Of a stretch of DNA of 33,093 bases, positions 7,918-14,571 are shown piece after piece. The stretch's first letter is position 1, and every line of letters begins with the position of its first letter. The notes under the pieces are model-generated. The model had not been told where the DNA came from. It was given only the letters and a program-made list of their open reading frames with translations, and ran no database searches. Both the position numbers and the translations under genes were made by a program. The stretch lies in the NCBI GenBank assembly GCA_900766135.1, contig CAAFUF010000047.1, forward strand, positions 1 to 33,093. Direction: 5' to 3'. Source of the stretch: Paenibacillaceae bacterium (GTDB taxonomy: Bacteria > Bacillota > Bacilli > Paenibacillales > Paenibacillaceae).

Positions 7918-9603
7918 TTAGATTTTCATGACGCCGCCGGAGCTGGCGTTGGTGACCAGTTTGGAATAACGGGCCAGATAACCGGTTTTGACTTTCGGTT
8001 CAAAGCCTTTCCAATTCGCTTTGCGGCGCGCCAGCTCTTCATCGCTGACATGCAGCTCGATTTTGCGGTTATTCAGGTCAAGCTCGATGATGTCTCCGTC
8101 TTCGACGAAGGCGATCGGCCCGCCTTCGGCAGCCTCCGGAGAGATATGCCCGATGCTGATGCCGCGGGAAGCGCCGGAGAAACGTCCGTCGGTGATCAGG
8201 CCAACCTTTGCGCCTAACCCCATCCCGACGATTTGCGAGGTCGGAGCCAGCATTTCCGGCATGCCCGGTCCGCCTTTCGGCCCTTCATAACGGATGACAA
8301 CAACGCAGCCTTCTTTGACTTTGCCGCCGGCGATTCCTTCGAGCGCTTCTTCCTGGGAATCGAAGCAGATGGCCGGCCCTTTGTGGTATCCGCCGACCGA
8401 AGGGTCTACGGCCCCAACTTTAATGACCGAGCCTTCCGGCGCCAGGTTGCCGTACAGGATGGCGAGTCCGCCTTTTTCCGAATGCGGATTGTCGATCGGA
8501 CGAATGACGTTGTGGTCAAGGATTTCGCAGCCTGCGACGTTCTCGGCCAGCGTCTTGCCCGTTACGGTCATTTGCTCGCCGAAGATCGCTCCCGGCTTCT
8601 TCAGCAGCTCGTTGATGACGGCGCTGACGCCGCCTGCCCGGTGAACGTCTTCGATGAAGATGTCGGATGCCGGAGCCAGCTTGGCGATATGCGGTACGCG
8701 GTTGGCCACTTCATTGATTCGCTCCAACGGGTAATCGATGCCCGCTTCCTGGGCCAATGCCAACGTATGAAGCACGGTGTTGGTGGAGCCGCCCATGGCC
8801 ATATCCAGCGCGAAGGCGTTGTCGATCGATTCCTTGGTGACGATGTCCCGCGGTTTCAGATCGAGCTTGATCAGTTCCATCAGTTGACGCGCGGACTGCC
8901 GCACGAAATCGCGGCGTTCCTCAGCCACCGCCAGAATCGTGCCGTTACCCGGCATCGCAAGGCCAAGCGCTTCGGCGAGGCAGTTCATCGAGTTGGCGGT
9001 AAACATGCCGGAACAGGAGCCGCAGGTTGGACAGCCGTATTGTTCCAGCTCCAGCAAGTCGTTGTCGCTGATTTGTCCGGCTTGGTGCGCGCCAACGCCT
9101 TCAAAGACGGAGGTCAGGGACAATTTGCGGCCCTTGCTGTCCACGCCGGCTTTCATCGGTCCGCCGCTGACGAAGACGGTAGGGATGTTGACCCGAAGCG
9201 CGCCCATCATCATTCCCGGGGTGATTTTGTCGCAGTTCGGAATGCAAACCATACCGTCGAACCAGTGCGCCGACACGACGGTTTCGAGCGAATCGGCGAT
9301 GATCTCCCGGCTAGGCAGGGAATAACGCATGCCGATATGCCCCATCGCAATGCCGTCATCCACGCCGATGGTATTAAACTCGAACGGCACGCCGCCGGCT
9401 TCGCGGATCGCTTCCTTCACGATCTTGCCGAACTCCTGCAAGTGCACGTGTCCCGGCACGATATCGATATAAGAGTTGCAGACCGCGATAAACGGTTTGC
9501 CGAAATCTTCTTCCTTCACGCCGGCAGCACGCAGCAAGCTGCGATGCGGCGCACGGTCGAAGCCTTTTTTGATCATATCAGAACGCATCTTCTTGGCTGT
9601 CAT
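7918..9603 (-). CDS. ilvD: Dihydroxy-acid dehydratase
   Basis: The enzyme dehydrates 2,3-dihydroxy-3-methylbutanoate and -pentanoate to the keto acids in valine and isoleucine synthesis. It needs an Fe-S cluster and Mg2+. The 561 residues match the usual length. Visible signatures are C42 in AVCNSYIDIVPGH, D82-D83 in GVDDGIAMG, C124-D-K in PNCDKITPGMMMGALR, C191-P-T-C-G-S-C197-SGMFTAN, and the C-terminal TDGRFSGASRG. The start ATG (9601-9603) has an AGGGGG/GGAG-rich upstream region. It stands apart from other branched-chain genes in this window. I see no T-box leader in the roughly 180 bases upstream. Confidence 0.97.
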   Translation of the reverse strand: MTAKKMRSDMIKKGFDRAPHRSLLRAAGVKEEDFGKPFIAVCNSYIDIVPGHVHLQEFGKIVKEAIREAGGVPFEFNTIGVDDGIAMGHIGMRYSLPSREIIADSLETVVSAHWFDGMVCIPNCDKITPGMMMGALRVNIPTVFVSGGPMKAGVDSKGRKLSLTSVFEGVGAHQAGQISDNDLLELEQYGCPTCGSCSGMFTANSMNCLAEALGLAMPGNGTILAVAEERRDFVRQSARQLMELIKLDLKPRDIVTKESIDNAFALDMAMGGSTNTVLHTLALAQEAGIDYPLERINEVANRVPHIAKLAPASDIFIEDVHRAGGVSAVINELLKKPGAIFGEQMTVTGKTLAENVAGCEILDHNVIRPIDNPHSEKGGLAILYGNLAPEGSVIKVGAVDPSVGGYHKGPAICFDSQEEALEGIAGGKVKEGCVVVIRYEGPKGGPGMPEMLAPTSQIVGMGLGAKVGLITDGRFSGASRGISIGHISPEAAEGGPIAFVEDGDIIELDLNNRKIELHVSDEELARRKANWKGFEPKVKTGYLARYSKLVTNASSGGVMKI

Positions 9604-9754
9604 GATCTCCGATCCCCCTTGATAAGTTATTGTTTTGGAGCTTTACACCGCTAAAGGTTTTCTCTAAAGTCTATCACAAGTGGTTATGATTTTCTACCGT
9701 AGATCACAGGAAAAGGCTATGGGACAGGGCGCTTGGCCGGTCTATGAAAATAAA

Positions 9755-9780
9755 GAAATCTCCGGAATTCCGGAGATTTC
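9755..9780 (-). terminator. Perfect-palindrome terminator after the GsiB-like gene
   Basis: These 26 bases are a perfect palindrome (half-site GAAATCTCCGGAA). On the minus strand TTTATTTTC follows. It begins 7 bases after the stop codon of the GsiB-like gene. Confidence 0.8.
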
Positions 9781-9787
9781 GCAAGGT

Positions 9788-10054
9788 TCATGCATTAAGT
9801 CCTGGTTTGCTGCGGGCGACGCCGCCTTTGCGGCCGATATCCCGGTAGAAGCCTTTGTCGTGCTTCTGGGATGTCGCTTCGCCGCCCTTCTGGCCGATTT
9901 CCTGATAAAATTCGCGGTTATGGGTTTTCGAGGTCGCTTCGCCGCCTTTTTGCCCAATCTCCTGGTAAAAGGCTTTGCCGTGGTTTTTGGCCGTGGCCAG
10001 TCCGCCCAAACGTCCCGCTTCCTCCCGGGTCATTTTGCTTTGGCTTCGTGCCAT
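9788..10054 (-). CDS. gsiB: GsiB-like general stress protein (KGG repeats)
   Basis: This is a small hydrophilic stress protein of 88 residues built from tandem units of about 20 residues containing KGG. The units read roughly KGGEATSKTHNREFYQEIGQ, with KGG or LGG in the RLGG, QKGG, QKGG and RKGG segments. This matches the stress-induced KGG-repeat family, of which B. subtilis GsiB is the type member; LEA-like protective roles have been proposed. The ATG (10052-10054) has AAGGAGGG 6 bases upstream, so translation should be strong. A sigma-B-like promoter lies 42 bases upstream. The gene is monocistronic with its own terminator. It could be a paralogue with another regulator. Confidence 0.85.
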   Translation of the reverse strand: MARSQSKMTREEAGRLGGLATAKNHGKAFYQEIGQKGGEATSKTHNREFYQEIGQKGGEATSQKHDKGFYRDIGRKGGVARSKPGLNA

Positions 10055-10095
10055 CGAATCCCTCCTTGATCTTATTTTGGATTACGTATGTTTTA

Positions 10096-10121
10096 TTTAC
10101 CACGGATTACCATGGTGAAAC
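10096..10121 (-). promoter_or_regulatory. Sigma-B-like promoter for the GsiB-like gene
   Basis: Read on the minus strand, GTTTCA (10121-10116), a 14-base spacer and GGTAAA (10101-10096) match the sigma-B consensus GTTTAA-N12-15-GGGWAW with one mismatch in each box. The predicted leader is about 35 bases. B. subtilis gsiB is a classic sigma-B gene. Confidence 0.55.
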
Positions 10122-10148
10122 GACTTTGTTCAAAAAATTCAAAATATC

Positions 10149-10182
10149 AAAAAAAAAGATACCTTTCGGTTCGGAAGGCATC
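10149..10182 (-). terminator. Terminator after the acyltransferase gene
   Basis: On the minus strand GATGCCTT (10182-10175) pairs with AAGGTATC (10165-10158), with one G-T pair, followed by a run of T (complement of the A run at 10149-10157). It isolates the acyltransferase from the stress gene. Confidence 0.8.
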
Positions 10183-10216
10183 TTCGAAATTAATACGTAC
10201 GCCGGTTATGCCTTGC

Positions 10217-11269
10217 TCACGGTTTGCCGGCCGCCCCAAGCTGCCGCAAAGCCCGGTGTTCCAGCTTCAACAGCCATTCCACCGAAGGCTCGACCAGCGG
10301 GGCGCACCCTTTGCGTACCCAAGCTTGGGCGAGAAGCAGGGTGAGCGCCACGGCTCCGGCAATGACCAGCAGCCCGCCCGCCTCGCCATGCACGTATCCG
10401 TAAAGCGGGGATACGGCCGCCAAGCGCACGATAAAACCGTGCAGCAGGAAGACGTACAATGTGCGGCGACCGAGCACGGTGAGCTGGCCGGCCCGGGACG
10501 GAACGAGGCCAAGGAAGGCAACCCCGGCCAGCAGCTGCACGGGAAAGAGCAGCAACCGATAAATGCCGGCGTACCATTCGGCATGGCCAAGCTGGAGATA
10601 GGTCTGGCTTCCGTACAGCCAACCCGGATTCGGATTTGCCGCGCCGAGTCCCAAAGCGATCAGCCAGCCAATCGAAACGAGAACCAAGGCCGCTTTGGTC
10701 GAAGGGCTCTGCAAACGCTCCAGAAGGCGGTCGGCAAAATGATAACCAAGCACGAAAAACGGCAAAAACACGAACGTCCGCGAGACGCTGAACCACACGC
10801 CGTCGATTTGCAGATAGCCGACCAGTACCGCAAGCAGGACGGAAGCGGCCAGCTGCTGAAAGGGGGACCATTTTCGCATCAGGAGCAGCATGAGCCGCCA
10901 GCCGAGATGACTGACCAGGAACCACAGCAGCAGGTACGGTGCGAAGAAGGAATGGTGAATGTGGTCCACCCGGAACACGGCAACATCCAACATGGAATAC
11001 AAACTTTGAAAAATAACGTATTGCAAGCCGATCTGCAGCATCACCTTCCGCCCGCTGCCGCCGGACAAATTGGATTTGGCAAAATACCCCGTCACGAACA
11101 CGAACAAGGGCATATGAAACGTAAAGATCCATTGGTAGAGGGCATGCAACCCTTCGATCCGCGCGGTTAGCGGTTCGATGGCATTGCCGACGAAAACGCA
11201 GACGATCAGCAAAAAGCGCAGGTTCAGAAAAAACACCTCGCCTTGCGGCTTGATTTTGGATGGCGTCAT
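10217..11269 (-). CDS. Acyltransferase-3 family membrane protein
   Basis: The 350-residue protein has about ten hydrophobic segments and the acyltransferase-3 (OatA/NolL-like) look. It starts with a segment like LNLRFLLIVCVFVGNAIEPL, then FTFHMPLFVFVTGYFAKSN, where the histidine and the FxxGYF-type turn are typical of this family. It shares most with the fucose 4-O-acetylase-like group (YkrP/NolL). Such proteins move acetyl groups across the membrane onto sugars or cell-wall polymers. The substrate is unknown. The start ATG lies at 11267-11269. An alternative overlapping frame on the same strand (10206-11279) lacks membrane segments and is rejected. A Crp/Fnr-like site lies about 105 bases upstream. 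Confidence 0.8.
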   Translation of the reverse strand: MTPSKIKPQGEVFFLNLRFLLIVCVFVGNAIEPLTARIEGLHALYQWIFTFHMPLFVFVTGYFAKSNLSGGSGRKVMLQIGLQYVIFQSLYSMLDVAVFRVDHIHHSFFAPYLLLWFLVSHLGWRLMLLLMRKWSPFQQLAASVLLAVLVGYLQIDGVWFSVSRTFVFLPFFVLGYHFADRLLERLQSPSTKAALVLVSIGWLIALGLGAANPNPGWLYGSQTYLQLGHAEWYAGIYRLLLFPVQLLAGVAFLGLVPSRAGQLTVLGRRTLYVFLLHGFIVRLAAVSPLYGYVHGEAGGLLVIAGAVALTLLLAQAWVRKGCAPLVEPSVEWLLKLEHRALRQLGAAGKP

Positions 11270-11312
11270 AACGGTTCAATTCCCCTCTTTCCCCCGAACA
11301 TCCATAGCGGAT

Positions 11313-11337
11313 ATCATTTAAAATTTAAATAAATGAT
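11313..11337. promoter_or_regulatory. AT-rich 25-bp dyad
   Basis: ATCATTTA (11313-11320) and TAAATGAT (11330-11337) are perfect inverted arms around an A/T-only 9-base centre. It lies between the divergent acyltransferase and HAD genes and could be an operator for the acyltransferase. No factor can be assigned. Confidence 0.35.
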
Positions 11338-11373
11338 TTCATGAATAAAGTACTCTTTTTGCAGAGCAATTCT

Positions 11374-11389
11374 TGTGATTTAAATCACG
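11374..11389. promoter_or_regulatory. Crp/Fnr-family operator-like palindrome
   Basis: TGTGATTTAAATCACG fits TGTGA-N6-TCACA with one mismatch at the last base. The inner 14 bases (11375-11388) are a perfect palindrome. This is the pattern bound by Crp/Fnr-family regulators, including Bacillus Fnr. It directly abuts a cre-like site. The nearer likely target is the minus-strand acyltransferase, but the HAD-sirtuin operon is also possible. Confidence 0.5.
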
Positions 11390-11404
11390 TAGTAAGCGTT
11401 ATCA
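11390..11404. promoter_or_regulatory. cre-like site (CcpA operator)
   Basis: TAGTAAGCGTTATCA matches the cre consensus WTGNAANCGNWNNCW at all but one position (A in place of T at position 2). CcpA binds such sites with HPr-Ser46-P, and the ptsH gene in this window encodes the needed serine. Confidence 0.5.
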
Positions 11405-11462
11405 ATCTATGGGTTGTGTCGAAGTGATGACAGCTTGAGTCGCCTTGGTGAAGTTGGGAAAA

Positions 11463-11471
11463 TGGTATAAT
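11463..11471 (+). promoter_or_regulatory. Extended -10 promoter for the HAD-sirtuin operon
   Basis: TGGTATAAT (TG at 11463-11464, perfect TATAAT at 11466-11471) is an extended -10 element. A weak -35 (CTTGGT) lies 16 bases upstream. Transcription would start near 11478, about 27 bases before the ATG. Confidence 0.6.
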
Positions 11472-11504
11472 AAGGACATGGAATGTACTGGGAGGGGAAT
11501 GATC

Positions 11505-12284
11505 ATGGCCACAATCGAAGCGCATGGGCACAAGGCGGCTTGCCGCGCCATTTTGTTCGATAAAGACGGGACGTTGTTGAATTTCATGGGCCTGTGGGGG
11601 AGCTGGGCGGCGGCCTTGACCGGTCTGATGGAGCGGAAATTAACCGAACTGGGCTCGCCCGGTGGTCTGAACAAAGCCGCGCTGCTTGGCCTTCAAACCG
11701 ATGAGCAGAACCGGGTGACCGGTTACGACAAAACCGGCCCGGTCGCGATGGGCACGGAAGAAGAGGTGATTGCGCTGCTGGCTTCGACATTGTACGCCGC
11801 AGGGTTCCCCTGGAACGAGGCGGTTACGACCGTTCGCGAATTGAACGCGGCGGCCATGTCGGACCTTAAACGACGAAGGGAAGCCGTCCCCTTGCCGGGG
11901 TTGCGCGAATTCCTGAAGAGCTGCCGGGAGGCGGGGCTGAAGCTCGCGGTCGTCACCTCGGATTCGACGCCGGAGGCGCTGGAGCATTTGGAATGGATGG
12001 GCATCCGAGATGCATTCGCCAGCGTGGTCGGACGGGATCGCGTCGCCCGGGGCAAACCGGGGCCGGACATGGCGCTGTTGGCCTGCCGCGAGCTTGGCCT
12101 CCCGCCAAGCGAAGCCGTGGTGATCGGCGACAGCAATGCCGATATGCAGATGGGAAAACGCGCGGGAGTTGGCATGACTGTCGGCGTGGCGGAGGATTAC
12201 CGCGAAGACGAACAAGGAGCGAGTTACTTGCGGGACGCGGACGTTATCATCGCCGGATATGGCGAATTGACGATACACCAATAG
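11505..12284 (+). CDS. HAD-superfamily phosphatase
   Basis: This is a hydrolase of the haloacid dehalogenase superfamily, phosphoglycolate-phosphatase-like in layout. With the ATG at 11505 it has 259 residues; GGAGGGG lies 7 bases upstream. Motif I is LFDKDGTLL (D19 nucleophile, D21), motif II is VVTSDS, the motif III lysine lies in GKPGPD, and motif IV is VIGDSNADMQMG. A cap domain of helical type lies between motifs I and II. The true substrate cannot be read from sequence. The stop codon overlaps the ribosome site of the sirtuin gene, so the two are probably co-transcribed. An in-frame ATG at 11499 and one at 11445 are less well placed. Confidence 0.88.
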   Translation: MATIEAHGHKAACRAILFDKDGTLLNFMGLWGSWAAALTGLMERKLTELGSPGGLNKAALLGLQTDEQNRVTGYDKTGPVAMGTEEEVIALLASTLYAAGFPWNEAVTTVRELNAAAMSDLKRRREAVPLPGLREFLKSCREAGLKLAVVTSDSTPEALEHLEWMGIRDAFASVVGRDRVARGKPGPDMALLACRELGLPPSEAVVIGDSNADMQMGKRAGVGMTVGVAEDYREDEQGASYLRDADVIIAGYGELTIHQ

Positions 12285-12298
12285 GAGGTTAGATTCGG

Positions 12299-13045
12299 AT
12301 GACCAAGGAGATCGACACTTTGACGGCATGGGTCGAGGAGAGCCCAAACATCGTATTTTTCGGCGGGGCCGGGGTATCGACGGAAAGCGGGATACCCGAC
12401 TTCCGTTCGGCGGCGGGCATCTATCAGATGGAGAAGGCGTCGCCCTACGCGCCGGAGGAGATCTTGAGCCGGCGGTTTTTTGAACGCCACCCGGAGGTGT
12501 TTTTCGATTTCTATAAGACGAAAATGATCCATACGGAAGCGCAGCCGAACGCCGCGCACCGCTGCTTGGCGGCGCTGGAGCGGGCAGGGAAGCTAAGCGC
12601 CGTGGTGACGCAAAATATCGACGGTCTCCATCAGCAGGCGGGAAGCCGCTGCGTGTTGGAACTGCACGGATCGGTGCATCGCAACACCTGCATGGATTGC
12701 GGCCGCACCTATACGCTGGAGGATGTCCTAGGCCGCGACGGTGTCGTGCCGCGTTGCGCCTGCGGCGGAATCATCAAGCCGGACGTGGTGCTGTACGGCG
12801 AAAACCTGGATGAGCAGGTGATCCAAGATACGGTAACCGCGATTGCCGGGGCCGACCTGCTGCTGATCGGCGGCACCTCCCTGACGGTGCAGCCTGCGGC
12901 GCATCTGGTCACCTATTTCCGCGGCGAGCGAACAGTGCTCATTAACGCCTCGTCCACCGCCTATGACAATCGGGCCGACCTGCTGATCACCGAGCCGATC
13001 GGCAAGGTGCTGGGGGCCGTCGGGGAGCGGCTGGGTTTTCACTAA
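12299..13045 (+). CDS. cobB: NAD-dependent protein deacylase (sirtuin, CobB-like)
   Basis: This is a Sir2-family enzyme that removes acyl groups from protein lysines using NAD+. The 248 residues carry GGAGVSTESGIPDFRS (NAD binding, from about 22), TQNIDGLH (104-111), catalytic H123 in ELHGS, a zinc site made of C131-x2-C134 and C153-x-C155, and the late GGTSLTVQPAA segment. The C-x-C second half of the zinc site is a little unusual but occurs in the family. AGGAGG overlaps the upstream stop codon, 10 bases before the ATG. The neighbour is the HAD phosphatase, probably in the same transcript. Hairpin-and-T-run repeats begin about 80 bases after the stop and probably end transcription. Confidence 0.95.
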   Translation: MTKEIDTLTAWVEESPNIVFFGGAGVSTESGIPDFRSAAGIYQMEKASPYAPEEILSRRFFERHPEVFFDFYKTKMIHTEAQPNAAHRCLAALERAGKLSAVVTQNIDGLHQQAGSRCVLELHGSVHRNTCMDCGRTYTLEDVLGRDGVVPRCACGGIIKPDVVLYGENLDEQVIQDTVTAIAGADLLLIGGTSLTVQPAAHLVTYFRGERTVLINASSTAYDNRADLLITEPIGKVLGAVGERLGFH

Positions 13046-13122
13046 TATTCCCGGTAAAAATGATGGAATTATTTAGGTTATGCTCCATTGTTCCGAAGCT
13101 TCCCAGGCGATTTTGAGAAATT

Positions 13123-13300
13123 GATGCAAAAATGCAGTTTTTTTCTCCGTAATCGGCCAAACGATCGCAAAAACCTGCAATAGTGCAGGTTTTTGCGTGA
13201 TAATCGTAGTTACTCCCCAATTAAGTGTGGAATTCCTGCACTTTTGCAGTTTTTTAGCCGTAATCTTAAAAATCAGCGAAAATTCCTGCACTTTTGCAGT
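13123..13300. repeat. Cluster of four CTGCA-hairpin repeats
   Basis: Four related hairpins, each followed by a T run, occur at 13123-13137, 13174-13189, 13236-13249 and 13286-13299. Copies 3 and 4 share AATTCCTGCACTTTTGCAG. Copy 2 is CCTGCAATAGTGCAGG and copy 1 is a weaker TGCA-A4-TGCA. Copies 1 and 3 are also followed by CCGTAATC. Centres are about 51, 61 and 50 bases apart. Together with 13046-13375 this region holds no convincing gene. The hairpins may serve as terminators for the HAD-sirtuin operon and look like a decayed tandem or dispersed repeat. They do not have the exact repeats and unique spacers of a CRISPR array. Confidence 0.7.
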
Positions 13301-13375
13301 TTTTCGTGTCGGTTATGTCAAAACAGAAGATTCGGGAATTTATCCGCCATCCGCTTCGATAAAGAAAGGATCGGA

Positions 13376-13525
13376 ATGGATGAGTTTTTGGCGGTCCTGA
13401 GCCGGTGCGGAGACATTGTCGATCTGCAGATCAAGGAACCGGAGATCGAGGAAGCCGTCGGCAATTTGTACCGGGAGGCGAACCTCCAAACCGGGCGGAA
13501 CCGGACTCCGGCTTCGCTTGTCTAG
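13376..13525 (+). CDS. Small hypothetical ORF (49 aa)
   Basis: The frame MDEFLAVLSRCGDIVDLQIK... runs 49 codons from an ATG with AAAGGA about 8 bases upstream. Its composition (acidic, regular hydrophobics) looks protein-like up to about residue 36, then turns basic. I do not recognise it. Its TAG stop interlocks with the TAG of the convergent AraC gene inside CTAG (13522-13525). It could be a real small gene, the remains of a longer one, or chance. Confidence 0.3.
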   Translation: MDEFLAVLSRCGDIVDLQIKEPEIEEAVGNLYREANLQTGRNRTPASLV

Positions 13526-14391
13526 CCTTGCTGCGGCTTTTTGTCCGTCCCCGTTACCGCCCGGCGATATTCGCTTGGCGATTCGTGATGGAACCGCCGG
13601 AATTGCCGTGAGAAATAGAGCGGATCCGTGAGCCCGACGGAAGCGGCGATCTGCTCGATCGACAGCTCCGGCCGTTCGCGCAATAGCTGGCGGGATTTAT
13701 CGATTCTCAGCTTCAGCAGGTAGGTGACGGGGGTGAAGCCGGTTTCTTTTTTGAAAATCCGCGAAAGATACGCCCGGTTATATCCCAAGGATGCGCACAT
13801 TTGCTCGATCGAGACCGGATGCGCATATTGGCTGGCCATATAATGAATCATTTGCTTGACGATGCGCTGGACGCCCGATTCGCCCGACGGCAGCGCCGAT
13901 GCCATGCCGAGCGTCTCTTGGGCCTCGGCCATGATTTGATGCAACAGCCCCAGTGATAGCAGGTGGGAGCTGTTTTTTTTCGCCTGGAAGGACTGGAGCA
14001 CACTGCGGAGCATGGCGTGGATCGGGCTGTTTCCGCCGTGCCGGAACACCGGCTGCTCCGGGGTAAAGCCGGCCCGCTTCACGAGCTCCGCCGCCTTTGC
14101 GCCGGTGAAAGCGATCCAGCGGTAACGCCAAGGCTCGGCCACATCGGAAGCATAACTTACGAGCTGATCGGGGAGAATCAGGAAGCCGTCCCCTTCGCTA
14201 AGTTCATAGGAAGCCGATTCGGTCCGGAAAGAGCCTTTGCCCTTTTCCACGAAGTGTAGAAGGAAATAATCATAGACTTTCGGGCCCAGCCGGTGATCGG
14301 GAAGGGTCTGACTTTCGCCGGCGAACAGGACATGCAGATCTTCCGCCTCGAACAAATCCGGGTTGGCAGCCGCACTGTAGGTCTCTTGCAT
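13522..14391 (-). CDS. AraC-family transcriptional regulator
   Basis: The 289-residue protein has an N-terminal cupin-type sensor domain (about 1-160) and a C-terminal AraC DNA-binding domain with two helix-turn-helix units. The first contains VSIEQMCASLGYNRAYLSRIF; the second contains LSIEQIAASVGLTDPLYFSRQF and ends at PSEYRR. The gene is transcribed away from galK, with about 180 bases between the starts, so control of the galKET operon by galactose or a derivative is a fair inference. Known B. subtilis gal genes are not AraC-controlled in this way, so the link is unproven. GGAG lies 12 bases before the ATG, a longer spacing than usual. Confidence 0.9.
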   Translation of the reverse strand: MQETYSAAANPDLFEAEDLHVLFAGESQTLPDHRLGPKVYDYFLLHFVEKGKGSFRTESASYELSEGDGFLILPDQLVSYASDVAEPWRYRWIAFTGAKAAELVKRAGFTPEQPVFRHGGNSPIHAMLRSVLQSFQAKKNSSHLLSLGLLHQIMAEAQETLGMASALPSGESGVQRIVKQMIHYMASQYAHPVSIEQMCASLGYNRAYLSRIFKKETGFTPVTYLLKLRIDKSRQLLRERPELSIEQIAASVGLTDPLYFSRQFRRFHHESPSEYRRAVTGTDKKPQQG

Positions 14392-14499
14392 TATGGATCT
14401 TGTCTCCTTTTGGCTGGGACGAAAGGCGCCCCGAAGGCTATCTGTTCACATTTTACTCCGAAAAGTCACATTTATCTATATTGTTCTCGCAAAGTTGCA

Positions 14500-14528
14500 T
14501 TATCAAAGCAGAGCGATTTCATTATACT
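14500..14528 (+). promoter_or_regulatory. Candidate promoter for galKET
   Basis: TTATCA (14500-14505), a 17-base spacer and TATACT (14523-14528) match the sigma-A boxes at 4/6 and 5/6. A weak -35 agrees with a need for an activator, such as the divergent AraC protein. Confidence 0.45.
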
Positions 14529-14571
14529 GGGTACAAGAATTAAAGATTCCATGACGATGGGGTGTACGTTG

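Noticed and set aside
8233..9654. Long open frame (473 codons) on the plus strand
   Set aside because: It lies opposite ilvD, which carries all family motifs; the antisense frame has no recognisable domain or ribosome site and is a GC-rich shadow.
9604..9700. T-box or other branched-chain amino-acid leader upstream of ilvD
   Set aside because: Neither a T-box core nor a leader peptide or terminator/antiterminator pair can be seen.
10206..11279. Second long minus-strand frame (357 codons) overlapping the acyltransferase
   Set aside because: Arg-rich, without membrane segments or family motifs; the frame at 10217-11269 has clear acyltransferase features.
13123..13300. CRISPR array
   Set aside because: The repeated words are only about 14-19 bases, differ between copies, are palindromic with T runs and have no cas genes nearby.
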